From assembly GCA_965223405.1 (NCBI GenBank), contig CBDCWO010000004.1, positions 62,001 to 126,000 on the forward strand: a stretch of 64,000 nt of DNA, read 5' to 3'. The notes under the pieces are model-generated. The model was not told the origin of the DNA, did no database searches, and saw nothing but the letters and a program-made list of their open reading frames with translations. The position numbers were made by a program, and so were the translations under genes. This DNA comes from CBDCWO01 sp965223405. Its GTDB lineage: Bacteria > Bacteroidota > Bacteroidia > Chitinophagales > Saprospiraceae. Positions 18,365-27,408 of this stretch are shown here, piece by piece (position 1 is the first letter of the stretch; every line of letters starts with the position of its first letter).

Positions 18365-21300
18365 ATGGCTCTAAAAAATCTACTTTTCATCCGCTTCGTA
18401 TTCAGTTTATTTTTTGCTGGAATCTTTTTTTCTGCGTTTAGCCAAAGATACCGAGCGGTACAGCTTAATCATCCTGACGGCAGATTTTTTGCATCAGGAA
18501 TGAATAATTTAAATCAGGTTTGCGGGACGGCACTGGTAGATGATATCAACCTGATCCGTCATGCCTTTCGCTATGAGCCGGACGGAACTTTTACGATGTT
18601 GACTTTAGACACTAATGGCACTTCAGCCGCAGCGAATGCTATAAACGAATTAGGCCATGTGATCGGTACGATCCAAACCAAAAATTTCAGCACCCGGGTA
18701 GGGATATGGGAATCCGGTAATACCTTTCGGGACATAGACCAACGCCCGACTGCCGGAGCCATTATTCCAAATGATATCAACAATTTCAATGAAGCTGTCG
18801 GACAAACGCTAGCTGCTGCACCCGATGCTTATTTTTGGGATGCAAATGGAACTTATCATGAATTGCCACATTTGGGATTCGGGGCAGAGGCAGTCGCTCT
18901 TAATGATAGTGCTCAGATAGGTGGCCGGGTGTTTGATAGTTTAGGGAATTCCATTCCGGTAATTTGGCAGCGTTCACTTCAGCAACCAGGAGATACATTA
19001 ATATTTGATTTGATTGAACTGGGGTCCCCCAACGCTGATGCACGGGTCAATGATATAAGCGATGCCGTATTTCCCATATCGTCTGAAGACTCTGTCAATA
19101 TTCAAAGAAAAAAAACCAGGGAATCGGGTTTTGAAATACGAGTGGCTGGATATGTCACTTCGGATCTTGGATTCAAAAAAGCGACCACCTGGACAATTAA
19201 TGGGGAACCTGAGTTTCCTGATTCCACCGATTTTGCCAGTGAAATTTTGTCTGTAGGACGCAATAGAACTTTCTATGGATATACATCAAAGAGTTTTAGC
19301 AGCTTCGAGGCCGTATCATGGCACAGATTTGGTATTGAAAATCCAATTTATTTTAAGCTAAGATTTGTGGAAGAAGGAGATGGAACGTTTGCGGGTGATG
19401 CTTCCGGAGGTAACGGTTCGGGAGTGTTTATTGGCGGTCCTCGTGGGGCAAATTCCTTATGGTTTCCGGAGTTTTGGACAGGTGTTCGTTTAGGTGCCGA
19501 TACGACGATATCGGAATTGGGCAATGCGAATCGACCTTATGGAAACTTCAATGCACCGGTGGATTTAAATCTTGATTATTTTCTTTGGGGCGTGGATTTA
19601 AACAGTTCATACTCCGATGTTCATTTGAATCCACTTAACACCGGAGGGCCGCAAATATTGGTTGGCTGGAATGGGCAAAATGGATTTAATGAAAGATTTG
19701 AAATACCTGGAATTTTAGAAATAAACGGTTTTACGAATTTGGGAGTCGTCAAAGTATGGCCCAAACTTGATTTACAAATTAGGGGTACAGGTCTTTTTGA
19801 AGGTTCAATGAACTTATTGGGGAACAGCTTGAGCTTTAATACTCCAGCTGGAGAAACCGGAGAATTCACCATTAGAAATTCCAATTGGGCGTCTAATGGT
19901 GCCATACTTGCACTGGGAGCAGGATTCAATAAAATCCTCACGGAAAATGAAGACGTCTTTTTCCCAAAGACCCAATTTGGCTCTGGCGAAGAATTCACGT
20001 CAGCTGAAATTATCAATAATTTAAGTGGTACAACCAGCAAGCTCAATTTAGACGAGCTCATCCTGATCGGGGCCAAAGTGGACATCAGTGATTTTGATAC
20101 CGTAGAAGTTGGGAGAAGTACAGTGGATGGTGGAGTGCTTCATACTGATTGGATTACCAATAACAATCGATTTACGCTTAAGAAAGGTTTTTATGAATTT
20201 GAAAGACTAACCGGAAAACCTAATTCCCAGATTGAAGTGATGGACCAGGGACAGACCGATATCGGTCATGTTGAATTTTTTGGAAGAGAATTTAACCATG
20301 CAGGTGGAGGGATGCTACGGATAGTGGAATTTAAGAATGAAAATGAAGACCAAAACTTAAACATTGGCCAACCGGATAATTTATTAATCCAACAATTCTT
20401 AAACAATAACTTTAAGACCATTTTTAAGGGTATCGTCAATTTGGATAGCCTATTTTTAGTTTCAGGTTCTATGGTAGCGGCAGATGATGATTCTAAAATC
20501 GTAATTCGGCATAGTCAACCTGAAGGATTTAAATCCGGACTATTCAATCCATGTTTTGGACCAATAAAAATTGAAAGCAGACTGAGTCCCGTGTTTGCTG
20601 AGATGATTAGGACATGGGCTGAAGAAGAAGAGGAGTTAAATGACAATGAAGGTTATTACTTTCCAGTTGGCAGGTACAAAGGTATTTCAGGATTCGTGAC
20701 TCCACTGGTATTGGTTCCGAATCGATCGGTGCCGGCAGAGATTGGAATCCGCTCTATTGATCCGGCAAACGCCGGACTGACACTGGATGAAAGTGTGGAT
20801 ATTGAAAATTGGGAGGCACAGCAATTGGAAGAGTCGGGTTGGATATTAAGAGTTAAAAGCAATAGTTTTCAAATTCAAAGATCAGCTCAAACGATAAACA
20901 CAGGTATCCGGATACCGACAATTGAACTCGATCCGGTTACGGATTTTAATAAATACCGGTTACTGAAGTACGATTGTGAAGGCAAATTGATGGGAGTTGC
21001 CGGTACATTCTTACCTCCGGAAGCACAACAAACCTCCCCGGTTTTATTTACCGGAATGATTGAGGATGTTTTCAACTTATCTCACAGTAATATTGCCCTT
21101 GACACTTGTCAATATTTGGTATTGGCATCCGGAGAGTCCACTTCAGCGATTCATGATCCCGCTTCAATCGCCGGATTTGTCCTGGATCAGAATTCTCCCA
21201 ATCCGTTTAGTCAATATACAGATATCACATACGAATTACCGCAATCCGCACATGTCAGTATGTATATGTACAACATGCTAGGACAACCGGTTCGGAAGCT

Positions 21301-21475
21301 TCTAAGTGGAGTCCGAAACGAGGGCGATCATCTAGTCACCTGGAATGGTCAGGATGACCAAGGCCGAAAATTACCACCCGGAGTTTATCTGTGTCAGATG
21401 AAAATTATTAAACAAAAAAACCAAATGCAGGATGTCTATGTGATCAGCCAAAAAGTGGTGATTTCAAGTGAATAG
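18365..21475 (+). CDS. large secreted T9SS cargo protein with HAF-like repeats
   Basis: This 1036-residue protein has a signal peptide (residues 1-26, SAFSQ). Residues about 30-330 show repeats of the type found in HAF extracellular repeat proteins (AFRYEPDGTFTMLTL, AANAINELGHVIGT, NDINNFNEAVGQT, VALNDSAQIGG). The middle part is beta-rich and unrecognised. The end is a T9SS type A / FlgD-like sorting domain (QNSPNPFSQYTDITYELP, YNMLGQPVRKLL, DDQGRKLPPGVYLC). It would be exported through T9SS and anchored or released. Its stop overlaps a GTG that could start the next gene, suggesting cotranscription with the PrsW-type protease. The function is unknown beyond a surface or secreted role. Confidence 0.8.
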   Translation: MALKNLLFIRFVFSLFFAGIFFSAFSQRYRAVQLNHPDGRFFASGMNNLNQVCGTALVDDINLIRHAFRYEPDGTFTMLTLDTNGTSAAANAINELGHVIGTIQTKNFSTRVGIWESGNTFRDIDQRPTAGAIIPNDINNFNEAVGQTLAAAPDAYFWDANGTYHELPHLGFGAEAVALNDSAQIGGRVFDSLGNSIPVIWQRSLQQPGDTLIFDLIELGSPNADARVNDISDAVFPISSEDSVNIQRKKTRESGFEIRVAGYVTSDLGFKKATTWTINGEPEFPDSTDFASEILSVGRNRTFYGYTSKSFSSFEAVSWHRFGIENPIYFKLRFVEEGDGTFAGDASGGNGSGVFIGGPRGANSLWFPEFWTGVRLGADTTISELGNANRPYGNFNAPVDLNLDYFLWGVDLNSSYSDVHLNPLNTGGPQILVGWNGQNGFNERFEIPGILEINGFTNLGVVKVWPKLDLQIRGTGLFEGSMNLLGNSLSFNTPAGETGEFTIRNSNWASNGAILALGAGFNKILTENEDVFFPKTQFGSGEEFTSAEIINNLSGTTSKLNLDELILIGAKVDISDFDTVEVGRSTVDGGVLHTDWITNNNRFTLKKGFYEFERLTGKPNSQIEVMDQGQTDIGHVEFFGREFNHAGGGMLRIVEFKNENEDQNLNIGQPDNLLIQQFLNNNFKTIFKGIVNLDSLFLVSGSMVAADDDSKIVIRHSQPEGFKSGLFNPCFGPIKIESRLSPVFAEMIRTWAEEEEELNDNEGYYFPVGRYKGISGFVTPLVLVPNRSVPAEIGIRSIDPANAGLTLDESVDIENWEAQQLEESGWILRVKSNSFQIQRSAQTINTGIRIPTIELDPVTDFNKYRLLKYDCEGKLMGVAGTFLPPEAQQTSPVLFTGMIEDVFNLSHSNIALDTCQYLVLASGESTSAIHDPASIAGFVLDQNSPNPFSQYTDITYELPQSAHVSMYMYNMLGQPVRKLLSGVRNEGDHLVTWNGQDDQGRKLPPGVYLCQMKIIKQKNQMQDVYVISQKVVISSE

Positions 21476-21519
21476 TGACTCTGCAGAACCCTCAACCAAG
21501 TAAAAACGGAAAATGTACC

Positions 21520-22659
21520 ATGACCAGAATTGAATTATTTTGTCCGGAATGTCATCAACATATAGATATTGAAACTAATGATATCCGAGAGAGTATCAAT
21601 TGTCCGTTTTGTACTCATACTATTTCCGTACCAGCAGAATCAAACATTCATCAGGATCCTTCCGAGTCGCCCACTAAGAAAAAGGGTTCCCGAATTATGG
21701 AGGGAATCTTTTCGCAAAAAGTCCTTCGTTCCGGCGCAGATCAGGCCCGAAATTTATACAATGATCTGCGACAGATACCATTTAAAGAAGAAATTATTCC
21801 GATTAATCAAACCAATCTCCATTTGCTTTCCAGAAATTGGATATTCTGGGGTGTTACCTTGTTAGGTATTATACCACTTTTGATCATTACCGTAGAGAAT
21901 AAAACCGTACAACTCACAATGTTTGCCTTATTCTTCGCTTTGGTTTGGGGAGTTATATTCAAACGGTTTGTACTCAACGACAGAAGCTCCTGGTTGGGGC
22001 CGGTCATTACACTGTTCTTTAGTGGTATTATTGGAATTTGGCTTTTGCTTTTTATATATCGCTACTTTCTTCCTGAATTTTATTTAAGAATGCCGGACAG
22101 TAGTAATCAGTTTATTTCATTATTAGGATTTGTCTTTCAGGTAGGGGTATGGGAAGAGCTATTCAAAGCGCTACCCCTATTATTAATCCTATGGTGGAAA
22201 AAAGACCAATTTACCCCTTTGAATTTGATTACTTTAGGAATATTTTCAGGTTTAGGATTTGCCGCCTTTGAAAACATGCACTATGGGGAGCGTGCAATCT
22301 CCTCCGCGTATTCACTAACCTACAATTATGGAACAGAAGGTTTGGTGACCGGCGTCCAAAACGCCATGGTCATCACCATGTTGCGAGCGGTCTCGTTGGT
22401 CTTTTGCCACGCCGTTTGGTCTGGGATCGTAGCCTATTTTGTTGCCGTTGCGGTGATTCGTAAGGAGAAAGTGGCAGCACTCATACTGGTGGGAATCGCG
22501 GTATCAGCAAGTTTACATGGAATTTATGATTGGCTGGCTGGAGTCCAGCCTACCATGGCCGCATTGATAGCAGGGCTTTCATTCGCTCTGTTCTATGGGT
22601 ATATTTCCAAGTTTGAATCCATGAATCTTTTGTATGCCAAAGAAGATGAAAAAGCTTAG
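21520..22659 (+). CDS. PrsW-family intramembrane metalloprotease with N-terminal zinc ribbon
   Basis: This 379-residue integral membrane protein is counted from the ATG giving MTRIELFCPECHQHI; a GTG at 21475 overlapping the previous stop is the alternative. The first 45 residues hold two CxxC pairs (CPEC, CPFC), a cytoplasmic zinc ribbon. About eight transmembrane helices follow. The PrsW motifs are visible: WEELFKALP (EExxK), GFAAFENMHYG (FExxxxY-like) and FCHAVWSG (His). In Bacillus, PrsW cuts an anti-sigma factor; the target here is unknown, and the FecR of this window is only a guess. Fusion of a zinc ribbon to PrsW is found in other bacteria. Confidence 0.85.
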   Translation: MTRIELFCPECHQHIDIETNDIRESINCPFCTHTISVPAESNIHQDPSESPTKKKGSRIMEGIFSQKVLRSGADQARNLYNDLRQIPFKEEIIPINQTNLHLLSRNWIFWGVTLLGIIPLLIITVENKTVQLTMFALFFALVWGVIFKRFVLNDRSSWLGPVITLFFSGIIGIWLLLFIYRYFLPEFYLRMPDSSNQFISLLGFVFQVGVWEELFKALPLLLILWWKKDQFTPLNLITLGIFSGLGFAAFENMHYGERAISSAYSLTYNYGTEGLVTGVQNAMVITMLRAVSLVFCHAVWSGIVAYFVAVAVIRKEKVAALILVGIAVSASLHGIYDWLAGVQPTMAALIAGLSFALFYGYISKFESMNLLYAKEDEKA

Positions 22660-22865
22660 AATTATCAGATACCGTCTGGACTTGTAAGCATTTTAGTTCC
22701 TTTCATTCGTTAACCTGGTTTAAGCTGTGAGTTATCAATAGGGCTTTCTTGAATCTTGAAGTTTATTTTAGCATTGATTTAATTGACCTTTTTGTGCACA
22801 ATTTTCTACACTGAGTAGAATCACTTCAATGTCAAAATGGAATCTTTGTCTTATATTTAGTTATC

Positions 22866-24084
22866 ATGAAAATATTATTGGCTGCTGTTGTTTTCTTCTT
22901 TTTTTGCACTGCGCTTGCGTGTGTACCGAGCCAAGAACAGAAAATTAAAGACGATGACAATATTATTAAAGTTGACTTAACACCGGCATTTGAAAAAACG
23001 GAACAAGTAAACCTGAGCCTAATCGCTGACAAAATCGATTATCTGGAACTTGAATACACGGAAAACTCTCAGATCACCTATATCTCACAAGTAATTTTCG
23101 AAGATAATCTCATAGGTGTCTTGGATAATCGAGCTCAAAATCTGTTTCTTTTTGATACACTTGGATATTTTATACGGAATATTGGAACTAAAGGTAAAGG
23201 TCCAGGTGAGTATATTTCTATGAGAGAATTCGACATGAAGAATCGTAGGATCGTTTTCTATGATTCTGAGTTGAAAAAAATCAATAGATATCACATAAAT
23301 GGAACCTTTATCAATGAAATACCTGTCAATAATTTTATTGGGGAAGTTGAGATTCTAAACGGAAATTCATTTGCTTGTTTATTATCCGCGTTCAATATTT
23401 ATTGAAAATGACCATTATTCATTAACGAAGATGGATACATTGGGAAATGTTATACATAAATATTGGGACCGTTCATATATACAGGCCACCAGAAATGAAC
23501 CAATATGGGGAGAAAGATTTAATTATGATGGAGATGATAGATATTTGTTTGAAAAATACACGCATCGAATTAAAATTATTGATAATAGTTTTGAAGTAAA
23601 AGATCACTTATCATTTACTTATAAGCACATGATGCCTGGTGAACTGTTTACTAGATCTGGTAGAGAAGTCAATGCTTCAATAAAAGAATACAACCGAGTA
23701 AGTGGAGTCATTTTTAAGGATTGTTATGTTTTTGTCTATGGGAGTTCTTTTGGCAAGATTAGGAAGATTTTGTATGATCATTGTACAGATTACACCAAGT
23801 CCGTGATGTTTCATATACCCTTAAAGCCTATATCCTCAGGCTTCTTTGATGATTTACATGGAGGCACACCATTTTGGCCTCATGGATACATAGAAGAAAA
23901 ACCAATACTGTGGGATAATTTGGATCCGTATAGATATCACATCTATTGGGATAATGTCGATCCTATTAAATATGGATTTACCTATGTTGAAAAACTTGAA
24001 AAACTTAAAGCGATGTTGGATAAGTATAAATCTGAGGACGGGAATCCTATGATAAGGTTAGTTACCCTAAAGAACTCGAAATAG
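22866..24084 (+). pseudogene. 6-bladed beta-propeller lipoprotein, frameshifted
   Basis: Two overlapping frames form one protein of about 405 residues. The first (22866-23405) has a lipoprotein signal (CTALAC) and the typical opening of the Bacteroidota 6-bladed beta-propeller family (IADKIDYLELEYTENSQI, NLFLFDTLGYFIRNIGTKGKGPGEY). It stops after LSAFNIY. The second frame, from about 23371 to 24084, continues the same family (YYPRSIFIENDHY, MDTLGNVIHKYWDR, YGSSFGKIRKIL). The total span is one base over a multiple of three. Removing one T from the run in TGTTTATT gives an uninterrupted SFACYYPRSIF junction. These lipoproteins are surface or periplasmic, with unknown ligands. It may be a real pseudogene or a single-base assembly error. 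Confidence 0.75.
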
Positions 24085-24130
24085 TTATATTCGGAGCTTA
24101 TTAAATTATTCAAAACAGCAAGTTTGCGCT

Positions 24131-25000
24131 ATGACACAACATTTGAATTGCCACCAGTTTAATGTAGGAAAGATTAAAAGTACTTTGTTTAAGGATTATG
24201 ATTTTGTTTACCACCTGGATAGTTTTTTTTGCAGTGAAGACCTGCCTCATGTATTAAATAAATTACCTGTCGATACCAAACAACAAAATTCGATAGCTTC
24301 ACCTTTCGTGGCCATATTGCTGGAAACGGAGAATTCCGAAAAAATTTTAATTGATACTGGAGTTGGCAATCGGAATGAACCTTTAAATTTTAAAGGTCAA
24401 CCTGTTGAGCTGGATGGAAGTTTATTGCAACAGTTGGATCATGCTGGAATAAGGGAGCAATTGGACTTTGTTGTTTTGACTCATTTACACCCGGATCACG
24501 CCGGAGGACTTTTCTCGGAACAAGGGCATTTTAACTTTCCCAATTCGCAAGTCATTGTTCATGAGTATGAATGGGATTATTGGCTGAATCAATATCCGGT
24601 AGGTCATTCTCCCTTTTTTGACTATATGGTCGAGATGCAAATTAAGCCCTTAGCCCAGCATAACTTAAAACTTGTAACTGGTCAGGAAGTACAGATTACC
24701 CCTCAGATCAGGATAATACTTGCCCCAGGCCATACACCGGGTCATTGTTGTGTACAGGTTAGTTCCAATGGTGATCATTTGCTGTTTATTTCGGACACCT
24801 GGCTACATCCGCTTCACATAGAGTCTTTAGATTTACGGGCTGCGGTAGATCTGGATCATGAGTTGGCCAGAAATTCCAGGATTCGTATGTTGCAGCTAGC
24901 TTCTGATCAGTCAATGCTAGTTCAAAGTTTTCATTTTGAATTTCCAGGATTGGGATGGATTGACAGGATAGGCTCTAAATGGAAATGGATCACCTACTAA
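24131..25000 (+). CDS. MBL-fold metallo-hydrolase
   Basis: This 289-residue metallo-beta-lactamase-fold hydrolase has the metal motif THLHPDHAGG at about residues 118-127, a further His in LAPGHTPGH, an Asp in FISDTW, and a late His in SFHFEFPG. These together give the usual dinuclear zinc site. No signal peptide is seen, so it is cytoplasmic. It resembles lactonase- or quorum-quenching-like MBL proteins more than beta-lactamases, but the substrate cannot be set. It lies 46 bases after the propeller gene in the same direction. Length and motif spacing are normal. Confidence 0.88.
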   Translation: MTQHLNCHQFNVGKIKSTLFKDYDFVYHLDSFFCSEDLPHVLNKLPVDTKQQNSIASPFVAILLETENSEKILIDTGVGNRNEPLNFKGQPVELDGSLLQQLDHAGIREQLDFVVLTHLHPDHAGGLFSEQGHFNFPNSQVIVHEYEWDYWLNQYPVGHSPFFDYMVEMQIKPLAQHNLKLVTGQEVQITPQIRIILAPGHTPGHCCVQVSSNGDHLLFISDTWLHPLHIESLDLRAAVDLDHELARNSRIRMLQLASDQSMLVQSFHFEFPGLGWIDRIGSKWKWITY

Positions 25001-25125
25001 TTTGTTTACTTTTCCAGTTCATACTTTAAGATTTAGGAATCACCTTTCCGTGCTTTGATTATTGGGAAATCATTTTGCGGCGTCAGGATAAAAATTTAAA
25101 TCCAAAGTCAAAATACAGTATGGCT

Positions 25126-25878
25126 CTATGCCCAACCCAGATTCTTGCATTTTTGATAAGCTTCAATTGTTGAGTTAACCTCTAACTTTTGAATAATATT
25201 TCGCCGATGCGTGTCCACAGTATGTACACTAATATACAATCGCTTTGCTATCGACAGGCTGGTTAATCCGTGATTGATTAACATTAAGATTTCAGATTCT
25301 CGCGTAGTGAGTTCACTAGCCTCCAAAGCATATTTGCGATGTTGCTCATAAAGTAAAGATTTATTGGGGCCTTCGTACTGGTATCCAAAATGATAAAAGG
25401 GGACCATGTGAGTTACATCAATTAATTTACCTAAAGAATAGCGCATGATCCCATGATCATCATACATCAATGGTGTAGTGCATTTCAAAAGCACGCGCTT
25501 ATCGTAGGTTCTATAAAGACATTTGAACACATCCTTTTCTATTTGTAAACCGTTCGAGGCGTAAAAGGCTTCTTTCAAATTGGTCATTACCCACCGATGT
25601 AAGGCTGAATAGTTTTGTTCATCGGTGTATTCCAACAACAGTGAGACATCATTTTGGTGGGGCCGATTAACACCGATGATTTGCATAAAGTTTTTTGTTA
25701 ATGGTTCGAATTGTGCATATTTACAATCAACTATATATACCCCCTCATATGGAAACAACTGATATTTATTTAACAGGTAATCCATATCCAGGGTCACCTG
25801 GTAATCACTGTAAGTTTTAGAAAGATGTTCTTCAATAACTTCTTGAGTTAATTGCTTTTGGGTCTCGATAGAATTCAT
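25126..25878 (-). CDS. LuxR-type helix-turn-helix transcriptional regulator
   Basis: This 250-residue protein is counted from the ATG of MNSIETQKQLTQ. An upstream in-frame start would add 29 unlikely residues. The N-terminal 175 residues look like a PAS-type sensor domain (GVYIVDCKYAQFEPLTKNFMQIIG, DDHGIMRYSLGKLIDVTH). The C-terminal 65 residues are a LuxR/GerE DNA-binding domain (LTTRESEILMLINHGLTSLSIAKRL then SVHTVDTHRRNIIQKL). It has no receiver domain, so it is probably a one-component regulator, like those in Bacteroidota with PAS and LuxR parts. It is divergent from the NmrA-like gene (intergenic region of 165 bases), which may be its target. Confidence 0.85.
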   Translation of the reverse strand: MNSIETQKQLTQEVIEEHLSKTYSDYQVTLDMDYLLNKYQLFPYEGVYIVDCKYAQFEPLTKNFMQIIGVNRPHQNDVSLLLEYTDEQNYSALHRWVMTNLKEAFYASNGLQIEKDVFKCLYRTYDKRVLLKCTTPLMYDDHGIMRYSLGKLIDVTHMVPFYHFGYQYEGPNKSLLYEQHRKYALEASELTTRESEILMLINHGLTSLSIAKRLYISVHTVDTHRRNIIQKLEVNSTIEAYQKCKNLGWA

Positions 25879-26001
25879 AGTAACTTGGTATTGCTTCAAA
25901 AGTAAAGGATTCAGGCAATTGGCTAAAAAATACTCATGGATGAGTATTTTATGATTAAAATACAAATAATAATTTTAAGTGCCCGAAAAAAACGCAATCG
26001 T

Positions 26002-26009
26002 TACTTTTG
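26002..26009 (+). promoter_or_regulatory. putative Bacteroidota -7 box for the NmrA-like gene
   Basis: TACTTTTG matches TAnnTTTG exactly and sits 35 bases before the ATG of the NmrA-like gene. No clear TTTG -33 box is seen. It is in the divergent region shared with the LuxR regulator gene. Confidence 0.45.
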
Positions 26010-26043
26010 GAAATAGACTATTGATTTAATAAACTTCCATGAT

Positions 26044-26940
26044 ATGAAAAATGTGCTTGTGGTTGGGGCTACCGGAAATTTAGGTCCTCATATTGTAAAA
26101 GAACTTACTGACCAGGGGAAACATGTTTCGGCCCTGATGCGTTCAGCTTCAATTCATAATCCCGACAAAACAGAAGCTTTAAAAAACTTAGGTGTCCAAT
26201 TAATCGAGGGTGATTTGAAAGATACCAATAGCCTTAAAAAAGCTTGTGAAGGACAGGATGCGATAATCTCCTGCGCTGGTGCGGAGCATATATTGGATCA
26301 AATCGCACTTGCTCAGGTGGCGGCAAAGTCCGGTGCACAAAGATTTATACCTAGCGAATTTGGACTCGATCCTATAGCTGTGGGCCCCGGATCTTGTGCG
26401 TTATTTGATATGAAGGCCTCAGTCCATGAACCGATAAAAGATACGGGTATTGGTTTTACACCTATTTATACCCATTGTTTTATGGAATTTTGGGCAACCG
26501 GTTTAGGTCAGCTGGGCCCCATGGCTCCACCTGATCGGGTGCAGGTATTTGGAGATGGAAATACAAGTACCTACATGGTGGCACTCCCAGATATAGCCAG
26601 ATATACTATTGCCATACTGGACGATCCAAATACCGTTAATCGTGATATCAGGATACGGGCACATCGTACGAATCAAAATGATCTGATTTCATTGTGGGAA
26701 AATATAAGTGGTAGGTCTGTTATGCGGCAAAAAGTTTCTGGTGAGGACCTGAATGAGATCATTAATACTTCCACGACACCGGATACCATGATTGACCGTA
26801 TCTTTGCCGAGCTTCATCGTTCCTGTTGGATTAGAGGTGAAGGAAATCTTGAAAGGGAAGATGTGTTGGATGCCGATCAGTTATATCCTGAGATTCAGCC
26901 TGTTGGCTTAAAGGATTATTTAGGATATTTTGTCAAATAA
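26044..26940 (+). CDS. NmrA-like NAD(P)-binding atypical short-chain oxidoreductase
   Basis: This 298-residue Rossmann-fold protein has an N-terminal nucleotide motif VVGATGNLGPHIVKEL (GxxGxxG at about 7-13), then EGDLKD and CAGAEHILDQ. It continues with RFIPSEFGLDP, typical of the isoflavone reductase / PCBER / NmrA group. It lacks the YxxxK of classical short-chain dehydrogenases in obvious form; the conserved Lys of the PCBER group may be that in FDMKASVHE. It may reduce a quinone or aromatic compound, or sense redox state like NmrA. It is divergent from the LuxR-type regulator, which may control it. The start is supported by the promoter box. Confidence 0.85.
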   Translation: MKNVLVVGATGNLGPHIVKELTDQGKHVSALMRSASIHNPDKTEALKNLGVQLIEGDLKDTNSLKKACEGQDAIISCAGAEHILDQIALAQVAAKSGAQRFIPSEFGLDPIAVGPGSCALFDMKASVHEPIKDTGIGFTPIYTHCFMEFWATGLGQLGPMAPPDRVQVFGDGNTSTYMVALPDIARYTIAILDDPNTVNRDIRIRAHRTNQNDLISLWENISGRSVMRQKVSGEDLNEIINTSTTPDTMIDRIFAELHRSCWIRGEGNLEREDVLDADQLYPEIQPVGLKDYLGYFVK

Positions 26941-27408
26941 CTTTTCGACCTAAGCTTCAGGGCTAGGGCAAAATTGGCCCGGTGGGCGGATTCCCGCTAA
27001 GGATTAGGGTGGAGGATGAGCAATCAATAGTTGGCATAATTTCAAGTATTAAATGTCAATTTAGAAAGTAGACTCACAAGTGAGTGAATGTTCACTGATT
27101 GGTCATTTTGTGGATAAAATGAAATCAATCAAATCGTAATCTTTAGTGTTGAAAAAGATACGAATGTCATTTAATCATTGGTAGCCGAATCCAATCTCCG
27201 ATCCACTCATACTCAACTAATGGTACTATTCATTTTCTTCATTTTCTACTCTAGGATTGACCCTGATCATTGCATCTTTGAAAAGTTAGTGTTATCAAGG
27301 GTATAAGCAGGATGGCACCTTTCATTCTTGCCGCTTTTACGCAAATACACGAAAATATTCCCGCCTCGGATGATCGACCGTCGATGGTTTAATTATTTTA
27401 AAAGATTT
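26941..27408. other. intergenic region, 468 bases
   Basis: I see no credible gene. An open frame runs from a TTG at 27328 into the following gene but lacks signal-peptide features, so I treat it as leader. One 14-base palindrome stands out (listed separately). Confidence 0.45.
27083..27096. promoter_or_regulatory. palindrome, possible operator
   Basis: AGTGAA-TG-TTCACT is a perfect inverted repeat with a 2-base centre, inside TGAGTGAATGTTCACTGA. It resembles the general form of TetR-family operators. It lies about 310 bases before the start of the following gene, and no TetR gene is near, so the assignment is weak. Confidence 0.25.
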
